This document shows positions 1 to 7,871 of a DNA stretch of 39,341 bases, in pieces. The notes below the pieces were generated by a model that had not been told where the DNA came from, ran no database searches, and saw only the letters and a program-made list of their open reading frames with translations. Source of the stretch: Alloprevotella sp. oral taxon 473 str. F0040 (lineage in GTDB: Bacteria > Bacteroidota > Bacteroidia > Bacteroidales > Bacteroidaceae); the NCBI RefSeq assembly GCF_000318095.2, contig NZ_KB290714.1, positions 209,656-248,996 on the forward strand, in the 5' to 3' direction. Both the position numbers and the translations under genes were made by a program. Positions within the stretch are counted from its first letter, which is position 1, and every line of letters starts with the position of its first letter.

Positions 1-9
1 GGAATTTGC

Positions 10-34
10 ACTTTTTGCTTTCACAACCTTCACA
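10..34 (+). repeat. 25-bp inverted repeat, left arm (element 1)
   Basis: The sequence actttttgctttcacaacct (10-29) plus five more bases is the exact reverse complement of 648-672. The same 25-mer recurs at 27429-27453, with its complement at 27620-27644. Four perfect copies in two convergent pairs argue for a defined element rather than chance. Confidence 0.85.
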
Positions 35-647
35 GATAATAGGGTAATATATTGTATGTGAGTGATATGTAGTACTTTTTTCGCCTTGTTTTTTTGAATT
101 GTCTGATGCGGTGAGGAGTGTTCCTCGTCAATGATGTAGAAATAATCTGTTTTTTCAAGGTTACCGACACCACTTTTTGCCTTTTTCGATGTTTATTTTG
201 AGGTCGTATTGATGAATTTTTGTAGAGAAGTTATCCATCATGATGGTAGAAATCACTTCCCAATAGAATAATCTGTCCACAATACTAGGTAGATGGTGCA
301 GCCATCTAGTGGATGTAGTAGGGCAACGTTCACATTGATGCTGTGATATCACAGAGTTTTTCAAAAGATTGTCCGTCAATAGATGTATTTCGTGAGAGTT
401 TTTTGAGAAAAACTCCGACGTTTTTTCATAAGACTCGGACATTTTGGGAGAAATCTCCAACGAGTTTGATAAGTCTCTGCTTTTTTTGGGCGTTGTGCTT
501 TGTTGTTTTTGATGGTGACTTCTGTTGTTTTGAAGGTCATATTAGGACATCTATCTGCATTTTTAGTAGGGTTGTGTGGCAGTAATCTAAAAGAATGTTA
601 TAGAATGAGCTATATCTTTCAGTCTATCAGCTGTTTATGGATAGATG

Positions 648-672
648 TGTGAAGGTTGTGAAAGCAAAAAGT
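648..672 (-). repeat. 25-bp inverted repeat, right arm (element 1)
   Basis: This is the perfect reverse complement of 10-34. The two arms enclose about 610 bp with no recognisable gene. Fourteen bases beyond this arm lies an alternating CG block (687-697), the same geometry as in the second copy near 27.4-27.7 kb. Confidence 0.85.
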
Positions 673-686
673 CATAACTTCCTATT

Positions 687-697
687 ACGCGCGCGCG
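687..697. repeat. Alternating CG block next to element 1
   Basis: This is a run of alternating purine-pyrimidine, acgcgcgcgcg, in an otherwise AT-rich setting, placed 14 bp outside the right inverted-repeat arm. Such tracts can adopt Z-DNA or self-pair. The matching left block, if present, would lie outside the window. Confidence 0.7.
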
Positions 698-1208
698 AGG
701 AAGGGCTTTTCTGTTCGATTTTGCTGTAGGATAACGTCTGTTAACGGTTGCAGTTTCGATGCGCTTTTTGCGTACTCAAAGAAGAGGGTAGTAATGTCTA
801 GCCTCCTTCTTGATGTTGACTTCTAGATTTTGTGTCATAAATGGGCAATTTCGGCGTGGTGATACTGGGGAGTGTGTAGGAGCATCGTTTTCGGACGAGA
901 TACGTGTGCTATTTTCTGTGTGTTTCATGAATAAATTATGGGGATTATCAGAATGATTGCGCCATGACGTCTTTATTCTTTGTTCTTCTTTTGTTTGTTT
1001 TACCTGGTATTTCATGTGTTAATAGTCTTATTCTAGATAGTGCTAAGTCTTTAGTAGTCAGTGTAGTATTGATATCTGCAGATTTTTGTTCTGTGTCTTT
1101 GTTATTGTTAAGTTCTTTTCTTTGTTTTCGCGAAAAAGGAAGACAAAACTAAAGAGGGTAATAGGCAGATTTCTGCAGGTTTTACGCAAAATACTGCACT
1201 TTGCCGCC

Positions 1209-1249
1209 AAAAAATCGCGCACACTTCTCGTAGGCGAGAAGAGTGCGCG
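1209..1249 (-). terminator. Terminator downstream of deoC
   Basis: An inverted repeat (cgcgcacacttctcg at 1216-1230 against cgagaagagtgcgcg at 1235-1249) forms a 15-bp stem with one mismatch. Read on the minus strand it is followed by a T-run (complement of the A-run just before 1216). It lies about 180 bp past the deoC stop and fits the end of the minus-strand dtd-deoC transcript. Confidence 0.7.
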
Positions 1250-1427
1250 TAACAGTTTGGTGTGCTCCACGAAAGAGTGGTGCAGTTGTGTCAAAATTGT
1301 TCTACTTGTTCGTTTATGAAAAGTTGTGAACTATACCCTGTTTCTTGTTGCGAGTTTCGCAAGATTTCAAGACTTCTCGTGAAAGCTGCAAGAAGGATAG
1401 AAACTCTCTCTGATGCAGCTGAACGAT

Positions 1428-2456
1428 TTAGTAGTTGGCAGCCTTGCTGCTGAAAGGAGTGATGTCTTCACCCACTATGGCAGAAGCAAGGAGATTAGCC
1501 AAACGGCTGGTGCCAATGCGGAAAAGGCCTTGCTTGATATAGTCTTCGCCAAGAGTCTCGGCCACGATAGTGTAGAAATCGATGGCTTCATCGACTGTCT
1601 TGATACCACCAGCGGCTTTGAAACCTACTAGGCGGCCAGTTTGCTCTTTGTATTCCAAGATGGCTGAGCACATCACCAAAGCGGCTTCGGGGGTAGCGGC
1701 TACCGCCACTTTACCAGTGGAGGTTTTGATGAAGTCAGCACCAGCATACATGGAGAGGATAGAGGCTTTCTTGATAAGGGCTGCCGTTTTGAGTTCGCCA
1801 GTTTCGAGAATTACCTTAAGAGGGTGGTCGCCGCACACTGATTTCAGCTCTGCAATTTCATCGGCACAGGTTTCGTAGTCACCACTCAAAAAGGCACCTA
1901 CTGAAAGCACCATATCGATTTCGTCTGCACCATCGGCGAGTGCAAGTGCTGTCTCCACAGTTTTCACTTCGAGGAAGGTTTGAGAGGCTGGGAAACCACC
2001 GCTTACGCAAGCCACTTTGACGTTGTCTGCCTGTAGATTTTGGCTCACAGTAGCCGCAAAGTTGGGGTATACGCAGATGGTAGCCAAAGGTGGAAGATCG
2101 GGATGTTGGTCGCTCCAGCGGTTAACGCTTTCGGTGAAGTTAAATACGCTTTCTTGTGAGTCGGTGACTGTCAGTGTGGTGAGCTCAACTGTGGAGAGGA
2201 GTGTGTGGAGTACTTCCGGAGTATTATATTTCTCGCGGTTTTGAGCGATGATTTCACGTACTGTGCTACTTACTTTCTCGTCGTTCAGATGAAGTTCGTA
2301 CTTAGAGAAAGCTTGTTCATACTGATTTTCTTCATCGTCATGATGTGAGTGGCCACATTGGCAGTCATGGTGTTGCTGCTCGTGTCCTTCGTGTTGGCAG
2401 CAGCATTCATGTTCGTGATCATGTTCGTGACCACATTCGCAGTGATGTTCAGACAT
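1428..2456 (-). CDS. deoC: Deoxyribose-phosphate aldolase with His/Cys-rich N-terminal extension
   Basis: The class I aldolase DeoC interconverts 2-deoxyribose-5-phosphate with glyceraldehyde-3-phosphate and acetaldehyde in cytoplasmic deoxynucleoside catabolism. The 342-residue product carries the family signatures. These are the Schiff-base lysine in FIKTSTGK (about K244), the proton-relay lysine in VGFKAAGGIK (about K280), and ADEIDMV near 177-183. The odd part is the first 40 residues, which hold about 13 His and 7 Cys mixed with Asp/Glu (CECGHEHDHEH, CCCQHEGHE, CQCGHSHH). That composition is typical of metal-chelating tails, not of aldolases. The start is constrained, because no other Met occurs before about residue 182, inside the catalytic core. 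The gene lies 52 bp downstream of dtd and is probably co-transcribed with it. The aldolase call is secure, while a metal role for the tail is inference. Confidence 0.95.
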   Translation of the reverse strand: MSEHHCECGHEHDHEHECCCQHEGHEQQHHDCQCGHSHHDDEENQYEQAFSKYELHLNDEKVSSTVREIIAQNREKYNTPEVLHTLLSTVELTTLTVTDSQESVFNFTESVNRWSDQHPDLPPLATICVYPNFAATVSQNLQADNVKVACVSGGFPASQTFLEVKTVETALALADGADEIDMVLSVGAFLSGDYETCADEIAELKSVCGDHPLKVILETGELKTAALIKKASILSMYAGADFIKTSTGKVAVAATPEAALVMCSAILEYKEQTGRLVGFKAAGGIKTVDEAIDFYTIVAETLGEDYIKQGLFRIGTSRLANLLASAIVGEDITPFSSKAANY

Positions 2457-2508
2457 AGTGATAGTATGTTATGGGTTTATGATGATTTTCTATGCTCGCA
2501 AATAAAAG

Positions 2509-2961
2509 CTACTCCTTATTGTGCGTGTCCATAATGATTGTGACGGGACCATCATTAAGGAGGGATACTTGCATGTCTGCGCCAAACTCTCCCGTAGCAG
2601 CTGGAGTTTGTAGCGACTGATTGAGGTTTTCTATAAAATATTCGTAGAGTGGTATTGCCTGTTCTGGGCGAGCAGCACGAATGTAGCTGGGGCGATTACC
2701 TTTTTGCGTAGCTGCCATTAAAGTAAACTGACTCACCACCATGACAGCGCCATTGACGTCTAGGACAGAACGATTCATCACTCCTGCTTCATCGTCAAAA
2801 ATGCGCATTTTGAGAATCTTCTGTACCAACCATTCGGCATCAGATGGGGTGTCATCATGGGTGATGCCGAGTAGCACGAGGAGACCTTGGTCGATGTGGC
2901 TATGTTCTTGGCCGCCTATGCTAACCTGTGCGTGTTTGACACGCTGAATGACTACTCTCAT
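2509..2961 (-). CDS. dtd: D-aminoacyl-tRNA deacylase
   Basis: Dtd hydrolyses D-aminoacyl-tRNAs and so recycles tRNA mischarged with D-amino acids such as D-Tyr. The 150-residue protein has the usual length and N-terminus (MRVVIQRVKHAQVSIGG). It also has both catalytic-pocket signatures: SQFTLMA near residues 78-84 and the GPVT motif in NDGPVTIIMDT near the C-terminus. It sits between uvrC (54 bp upstream) and deoC. In several Bacteroidales a MazG-type pyrophosphohydrolase lies between dtd and deoC; here there is no room for it. A perfect -7 element (2967-2974) lies only 5 bases before the ATG, suggesting a leaderless or nearly leaderless transcript. Confidence 0.96.
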   Translation of the reverse strand: MRVVIQRVKHAQVSIGGQEHSHIDQGLLVLLGITHDDTPSDAEWLVQKILKMRIFDDEAGVMNRSVLDVNGAVMVVSQFTLMAATQKGNRPSYIRAARPEQAIPLYEYFIENLNQSLQTPAATGEFGADMQVSLLNDGPVTIIMDTHNKE

Positions 2962-2966
2962 AATTG

Positions 2967-2974
2967 CAAAGTTA
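2967..2974 (-). promoter_or_regulatory. Bacteroidota -7 promoter element for dtd
   Basis: On the minus strand the sequence is TAACTTTG, matching the Bacteroidota TAnnTTTG consensus. It ends 5 bases before the dtd ATG, so transcription would begin at or next to the start codon. Confidence 0.55.
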
Positions 2975-3015
2975 CGTTTTTCTTTGGATTATTGCTATCG
3001 CACGACGCAGATATT

Positions 3016-4875
3016 CTAATATTGTACAGTCGTTTTATCTTCTTTTGTGTCTGATTGTGCTTGTTGTAGGGCTTCGTAGAGCTTAGCACCTCGTTTTTCT
3101 CCCAGTAGGCTTTGCAGTGCTTGAAGATCTGCAGAGAGGATTTGCTTCACACTCCCGAAGTGTTGAATGAGGGTTTGCTTGGTCTTCTCTCCGACTCCAG
3201 AGATGTGATCAAGAGCGGAGGCTGTTTGTCGTTTGCTGCGCTGTTGGCGGTGGAAGGTGATGGCGAAACGGTGCACCTCATCTTGCATCTGTGTGAGGAT
3301 TTTAAAGAGGTAACTATCGAGTTGCACGCCTATGGACACTGGAGGGTCGCCAAATAGGAGTTCGCGAGTGCGGTGACGATGGTCTTTGACGAGACCTGCC
3401 ACTGGGATGTCTAGTCCGAGTCTTTCTATCTCGCCGCGGATGGCCTCCATTTGTCCTCGACCACCATCGGCTATGATAAGGTTGGGCATCGTGCCTTCTT
3501 CCTCTTTCAGACGAGCATATCTGCGGTGAACGACTTCGCGCATTGAAGCATAGTCGTCTGGTCCTTCAACGGTCTTGATATGGAATTTACGATATTCTTT
3601 TTTTGCGGGCTTTAATTTGTCGAAGACCACACAACCTGCAACGGCATCTACCCCTGAAATGTTGGAGTTATCGAAAATTTCGATGCGAAGTGGGAGCGAA
3701 GGTAGGCCTAATTGCGTCTGAATCTCTTTCATTAGTCGCACTTGCTTTTGCTCTGGATTGAGCTTTTCGGCTTGTTTTAAGCGGTCAAACTTGTATTGTT
3801 TGACGTTTTGGCGCGAAAGATCAAGGAGGGTTTTCTTTCCGCCTTGTTGAGGAACGACTAGTTTCGCATAGTCTTCTGGGAGTTCTACAAGAAATGGAAG
3901 TACGATTTCTTTAGATTTAGATCCAAAGCGTTCGCGCATTTCGACTATACCAAGAGCGAGGAGGTCTTCGTCAGTTTCATCAAGTTTTTTCTTGAACTCA
4001 AAGGTGAAGGATTGGGTGATGGCACCATTGACTACATGAAGAAAGTTGATATAAGCCAATTTTTCGTCGCTTTCGATCGAGAAAACGTCGATGTCGTAGC
4101 TGATTTGTGACACGACCTCTGATTTGGCGCGAAAATTCTCGATTAAATCATATTTCCGCTTGATTGCAGCTGCTTCTTCAAAGCGCATTTCCTCTGATAA
4201 CCTCGCCATTTCATCGCGAAGGTGTTGTGCGACAGCCCGTGTGTTGCCTTTGAGTATTTCACGACAAGCCTCGATATTGCGCATGTATTCTTCGTGAGTC
4301 TGCTTCCCCACGCATGCTCCTTCGCATTTGTGGATGTGATAATTGAGGCAAAGCTCGTATTTCCCCGTTTTAACGCTGATTTCTGTCATGGGTTGATGGC
4401 AAGGTCGAGGTTTGTAGAGTTTTTGACACAGGTCTAACAATGCATACATCGTGGGTAGATGGCTATATGGGCCAAAATAGGTGGCACCTTTGCGCTCGCG
4501 GTGTCTTGTTTTGAAGATGCGTGGGAGATACTCGTGGGAGATGGCAATGGATGGGTAGGTTTTGTCGTCTTTCAAAAGTACATTGTAGCGAGGCTTATAC
4601 TGTTTGATGAGAGCATTCTCCAACAATAAAGCATCTTCTTCCGTATTCACCACGGTGTAGGTGATATTACGAATCTTGGAGACTAATATGCTTGTCTTGC
4701 GGTTTTGGTCTTTGTTGAAGTAGGAGGCTACACGTCGTTTTAGGTTCTTCGCCTTGCCTACATATATAATGGTTCCCTCTTCATCGTAGTATTGGTAGCT
4801 ACCAGGTTTTTCTGGGAGATTAGAAACTATTCCTTTGAGTTTCTGTTGGAGTTCTTCTTGTTCTGCCTTGTTCAT
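3016..4875 (-). CDS. uvrC: UvrABC excinuclease subunit C
   Basis: UvrC makes the 3' and 5' incisions around bulky DNA lesions in nucleotide excision repair, after UvrA/UvrB loading. The 619-residue protein has the full domain order. An N-terminal GIY-YIG nuclease has GSYQYYD (25-31) and YVGKAKNLKRR (38-48). A UVR coiled-coil segment that binds UvrB lies near 205-240 (RFEEAAAIKRKYDLIENF). An RNase H-like nuclease domain has EIFDNSNISG near 400. Tandem helix-hairpin-helix motifs fill about 557-600 (HISGVGEKTKQTLIQHFGS). It is preceded by a hairpin separating it from apt and followed by dtd. Nothing looks disrupted. Confidence 0.97.
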   Translation of the reverse strand: MNKAEQEELQQKLKGIVSNLPEKPGSYQYYDEEGTIIYVGKAKNLKRRVASYFNKDQNRKTSILVSKIRNITYTVVNTEEDALLLENALIKQYKPRYNVLLKDDKTYPSIAISHEYLPRIFKTRHRERKGATYFGPYSHLPTMYALLDLCQKLYKPRPCHQPMTEISVKTGKYELCLNYHIHKCEGACVGKQTHEEYMRNIEACREILKGNTRAVAQHLRDEMARLSEEMRFEEAAAIKRKYDLIENFRAKSEVVSQISYDIDVFSIESDEKLAYINFLHVVNGAITQSFTFEFKKKLDETDEDLLALGIVEMRERFGSKSKEIVLPFLVELPEDYAKLVVPQQGGKKTLLDLSRQNVKQYKFDRLKQAEKLNPEQKQVRLMKEIQTQLGLPSLPLRIEIFDNSNISGVDAVAGCVVFDKLKPAKKEYRKFHIKTVEGPDDYASMREVVHRRYARLKEEEGTMPNLIIADGGRGQMEAIRGEIERLGLDIPVAGLVKDHRHRTRELLFGDPPVSIGVQLDSYLFKILTQMQDEVHRFAITFHRQQRSKRQTASALDHISGVGEKTKQTLIQHFGSVKQILSADLQALQSLLGEKRGAKLYEALQQAQSDTKEDKTTVQY

Positions 4876-4892
4876 GGTGTTACAGTGCTAAG

Positions 4893-4948
4893 AAAGGCGA
4901 CCTCTTCCTTTGAATCGCATGTGGATACGTTAGAGGAAGGTCGCCTTT
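4893..4948 (-). terminator. Hairpin between apt and uvrC
   Basis: The arm aaaggcgacctcttcct (4893-4909) pairs with gaggaaggtcgccttt (4933-4948), giving a long stem with a small bulge. It lies in the apt-uvrC gap on the minus strand. The T-tract after it is short, so it may be a leaky terminator or attenuator for the apt transcript. Confidence 0.55.
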
Positions 4949-4991
4949 GTCGGTGAAATAGGGAAAACAATGCCTTGTAGTGTGAGTTTTG

Positions 4992-5528
4992 TTACTCGTT
5001 AAGGGTGAGCAAAGCTGTGATTTCTGCTTTGTTTCCGAGGAATTCTTTTCCTTTTAATCCCTCCATGCGTAGCTCTATGAGGAAGTTTACGTAGATGTTC
5101 TTTGCCCCAAATGAGTCTACCAAGTCTATGGCGGCTTTCATAGAGCCACCTGTGGCGAGTAGGTCATCGTGAATCAACACCACGTCTTCTGGTGAAATCG
5201 CATCCGTATGGATTTCGATGACATCTTCCCCGTATTCTTTGAGGTAGCTCTGCTTACGTGTCTCTCCTGGCAGTTTTCCGATCTTGCGACACATGACAAA
5301 ACCTACGCCAAGACGTTGTGCTAAAATTGCACCCATCACAAATCCGCGGCTTTCTATGCCGACAACTTTGGTGATGCCTTTATCTTTATAAAGACGAACC
5401 AATTCGTCTAGGATTTCATTTAAGCATGAGGGCTCGATGAAAAGGGTTGAAACGTCTTTGAACTGAATGCCTGGTTTTGGGAAATCGGGGATGTTTCTCA
5501 GATGAGAGAGTAACAAATCTGTATTCAT
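4992..5528 (-). CDS. apt: Adenine phosphoribosyltransferase
   Basis: Apt converts adenine and PRPP to AMP in cytoplasmic purine salvage. The 178-residue protein has the expected length. It carries the PRPP-binding signature VVLIHDDLLATGGSMKA (about 116-132, with the Asp pair 121-122), the N-terminal IPDFPKPGIQFKD motif (13-25), the GIESRGF loop (57-63) and the RKIGKLPG hood segment (81-88). It lies 182 bp downstream of mnmG, across a gap that contains a parS-like palindrome, and about 116 bp upstream of uvrC with a hairpin between them. I see no clean consensus -7 element directly before it. Confidence 0.96.
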   Translation of the reverse strand: MNTDLLLSHLRNIPDFPKPGIQFKDVSTLFIEPSCLNEILDELVRLYKDKGITKVVGIESRGFVMGAILAQRLGVGFVMCRKIGKLPGETRKQSYLKEYGEDVIEIHTDAISPEDVVLIHDDLLATGGSMKAAIDLVDSFGAKNIYVNFLIELRMEGLKGKEFLGNKAEITALLTLNE

Positions 5529-5561
5529 AAGTGTTTGATAATTCGTCGAATGGTGCTGTTT

Positions 5562-5577
5562 TGTTTCACGTGGAACG
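5562..5577. other. Candidate parS (ParB-binding) site
   Basis: The 16-mer tgtttcacgtggaacg matches the near-universal parS palindrome TGTTTCACGTGAAACA at 14 of 16 positions, including the full TGTTTCACGTG half. It lies in the intergenic gap between mnmG and apt. parS sites cluster around replication origins, and mnmG is often origin-proximal in bacteria. I found no second copy in the window. The call rests on sequence match only. Confidence 0.55.
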
Positions 5578-5710
5578 TAGGTGTTTGGCGATGTTTTTCG
5601 AGAAATAAAGCGGTTTCATCGAATATACGTTCGGTTGAATGATATTTGGTTGAAGTGAAACTAAAACAGTATAGCGTAACTTGTTGATTTTATAGTGAAT
5701 GTTGCAAATA

Positions 5711-7603
5711 TTATCTTCCTAGTAATACAAGAAGAACAGAGATGTCTGAAGGAGAAACTCCCGGAATGCGAGAGGCTTGCGCCAAAGTCTCTGGGTTCAC
5801 CGCAGCTAGCTTCTGACGGGCTTCTGTGGAAAGCTGAGTGAGCGCGTTGTAGTCAAAACGATCGCGGATACGGATGTCTTCAAGTCGTTGCATTTTGTCG
5901 GCCAGTGCACGTTCACGAGCGATGTATCCATCATATTTAATGAGGATTTCTGTTGCTTCCATCGTTTCTTCTCGGTCAATGTTGTCGCCTGACAGAGGGG
6001 CAAAGAATGAGGAAACAGCAGGGATGTTTTGGAGTGCATCGAAATCGGCAACCTTCAATTCTGGTCGAGCAATGAGTTCAAATAACTTTGCACCGTGATT
6101 GAGTGGTTGAGATCCATGGCTTTCTAATAGTGCTTTCACTTCGTTGGGCTTGATGTTTCCTGTTCTCGCTGCATCAAGCATGCTCTTGATGATGGCTTGT
6201 TTGCGGTGGAATCGTTCTATTCGTTCAGGAGTGGCAATACCGAAGCGTTCTGCATAAGGGGTGAGGCGCGTGTCTGCATTGTCTTGACGAAGCAAAATTC
6301 GATATTCTGCGCGCGACGTAAACATGCGATAGGGTTCGTCTACCCCTTTTGTGACCAAGTCATCGATAAGAACACCAATATAAGCTTCGTCACGTCCGAG
6401 GGTAAAGCGGTCGCTGCCGTTGCAAGAGAGTGCTGCGTTGATGCCCGCTACGATGCCTTGGCCTGCTGCTTCTTCATATCCCGTAGTGCCGTTGACTTGT
6501 CCAGCGAAGAAAAGGCCTTCCACTTTTTTCGATTCCAACGAGTGATGGAGTTGTGTGGGAGGAAAAAAGTCGTACTCTATGGCATAGCCCGGGCGATACA
6601 CTTTTACATCGCGGAAACAAGGCATTTGTTTGAGAGCTTCAATCTGCACATTCATCGGAAGGGACGATGAAAAACCATTTAAGTAAAGCTCGTTGGTGTC
6701 CAAACCTTCTGGCTCTAAAAAGAGTGGATGTGAGTCGCGCCCTTCAAAGGTGACGAGTTTGGTCTCGATAGATGGGCAATATCTTGGGCCGATAGACTGG
6801 ATTTGTCCATTGTAGAGCGGAGAGTCTTCGAGTCCTTCGCGCAGGATGCGGTGCACCTCTGCGTTGGTGTTGCATGTCCAACAATTGAGTTGTGGAAGTG
6901 GTCGTTGCTCTGAGATGAAAGAGAAGCGGTGAAAATCGTTTTCACCAGGTTGTAGCTCCATTTCATCGAAGTGTACGGAGCGTGCGTCGATGCGCACCGG
7001 AGTACCCGTCTTCATGCGCAGGCTTTCGATACCTAGTTCGTTGAGAGCTGTGGTGAGGAAGGTGGAAGCTGGTTCGGCGCATCGGCCGCCAGGCACCATC
7101 TTTTTTCCGATGTGCATCAAGCCATTGAGGAAAGTGCCTGCTGTGATGATTACAGCGCCAGCGTGGAATTCTGCTCCCCAAATGGTTTTTAGTCCTGCTA
7201 TTCGGCCGTTTTCAACGATAAGCTCGCTGACTTCATCTTGCCATACATCGAGGTTTTCGGTGTTTTCGATGCGATGACGCCATTCTGCGATGAAGCGAAT
7301 GCGATCGCATTGTGCACGCGGACTCCACATAGCGGGGCCTTTTGAACGGTTTAGCATGCGGAATTGTATGGCTGTAGCATCGGTCACTAAGCCCATTTGT
7401 CCGCCTAGTGCATCGACTTCGCGCACAATCTGACCTTTGGCAATCCCACCCACAGCAGGATTGCAGCTCATCTGTGCTATTTTGTTCATGTCCATTGTGA
7501 TGATGACAGTGCGAGCACCCATGCGCGCAGCTGCAGAGGCTGCTTCGCAGCCTGCGTGGCCTGCACCTACCACAACGACATCGTAGTGAAATATCGTGTC
7601 CAT
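5711..7603 (-). CDS. mnmG: tRNA uridine-5-carboxymethylaminomethyl(34) synthesis enzyme MnmG
   Basis: MnmG (GidA) works with MnmE to install the carboxymethylaminomethyl group on wobble uridine 34 of certain tRNAs, using FAD. From the chosen ATG at 7603 the protein is 630 residues, the family norm. It has the Rossmann FAD site VVVVGAGHAGCEAA (9-22), the conserved CNPAVGGIAKGQIVREVDALGG stretch, and CPSIETKLVTF. The frame remains open to 7669, but those 22 extra residues overlap a TAACTTTG promoter element (7610-7617) and precede the conserved start, so I reject them. The C-terminal helical domain (RDRFDYNAL ... SRIPGVSPSDISVLLVLLGR) is intact. Confidence 0.96.
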   Translation of the reverse strand: MDTIFHYDVVVVGAGHAGCEAASAAARMGARTVIITMDMNKIAQMSCNPAVGGIAKGQIVREVDALGGQMGLVTDATAIQFRMLNRSKGPAMWSPRAQCDRIRFIAEWRHRIENTENLDVWQDEVSELIVENGRIAGLKTIWGAEFHAGAVIITAGTFLNGLMHIGKKMVPGGRCAEPASTFLTTALNELGIESLRMKTGTPVRIDARSVHFDEMELQPGENDFHRFSFISEQRPLPQLNCWTCNTNAEVHRILREGLEDSPLYNGQIQSIGPRYCPSIETKLVTFEGRDSHPLFLEPEGLDTNELYLNGFSSSLPMNVQIEALKQMPCFRDVKVYRPGYAIEYDFFPPTQLHHSLESKKVEGLFFAGQVNGTTGYEEAAGQGIVAGINAALSCNGSDRFTLGRDEAYIGVLIDDLVTKGVDEPYRMFTSRAEYRILLRQDNADTRLTPYAERFGIATPERIERFHRKQAIIKSMLDAARTGNIKPNEVKALLESHGSQPLNHGAKLFELIARPELKVADFDALQNIPAVSSFFAPLSGDNIDREETMEATEILIKYDGYIARERALADKMQRLEDIRIRDRFDYNALTQLSTEARQKLAAVNPETLAQASRIPGVSPSDISVLLVLLGR

Positions 7604-7609
7604 ATCCTG

Positions 7610-7617
7610 CAAAGTTA
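7610..7617 (-). promoter_or_regulatory. Bacteroidota -7 promoter element for mnmG
   Basis: The minus strand reads TAACTTTG (TAnnTTTG consensus), ending 6 bases before the ATG at 7603. The predicted start of transcription falls essentially on the start codon. It also supports the shorter MnmG start. The -33 region is weak. Confidence 0.55.
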
Positions 7618-7804
7618 GTGATTTTCTGGCAGATAACCGAATCCATAAGGAGAACAGAATGACGTACATCTGATAGATTTTAAATTTTATCGCCTATTTT
7701 TTCGGTCTAATGCGAATGGTAGATTCGATGAAATCGTAGTTTTTTTGACGGTGATAACTTGAGTTTTAATAATTCAAAAATAGGAAGTCTTCAAAAGTCT
7801 GAGC

Positions 7805-7841
7805 ACAAAAAAATGGTGCTACCTGAGTCTGTAGCACCATT
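7805..7841 (-). terminator. Terminator of the thioesterase gene
   Basis: A perfect 10-bp stem (aatggtgcta 7812-7821 with tagcaccatt 7832-7841) is followed, on the minus strand, by a T-run (complement of the A-run at 7807-7813). It lies 30 bp past the thioesterase stop and closes that transcript before mnmG. Confidence 0.85.
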
Positions 7842-7871
7842 GGGTCTAAGCTGTTCGCTTGTGTCGTCTAG

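Larger units (their letters stand above)
1..1427. other. Gene-poor region left of deoC
   Basis: I see no convincing gene in this 1.4 kb. The open frames are short, low in complexity and lack family motifs. It holds a 25-bp inverted-repeat pair (10-34 and 648-672), an alternating CG block (687-697), copies of a TCCGAC/TCGGAC motif around 412-440, and a minus-strand terminator hairpin (1209-1249) that belongs to the deoC side. The stretch 706-1200 is AT-rich and shows nothing I can name. The left flank of the repeat element is cut by the window edge. Confidence 0.6.

Noticed and set aside
161-460. 99-residue minus-strand frame inside element 1
   Set aside because: It has no promoter and no family pattern. 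Its residues (EISPKMSE-like) recur in an unrelated frame near 27.9 kb because of the TCTCCGA DNA repeat, so it is a repeat artefact.
964-1152. Short hydrophobic plus-strand frame
   Set aside because: It is low in complexity (Leu/Val/Ser/Phe) in T-rich DNA, with no promoter or ordered charge pattern.
6197-6670. 157-residue plus-strand frame inside mnmG
   Set aside because: It is a shadow of the conserved mnmG coding sequence on the other strand and has no family motif.
7604-7669. Longer start for MnmG
   Set aside because: The extra 22 residues are not conserved-looking, and the DNA there holds the TAACTTTG promoter element.
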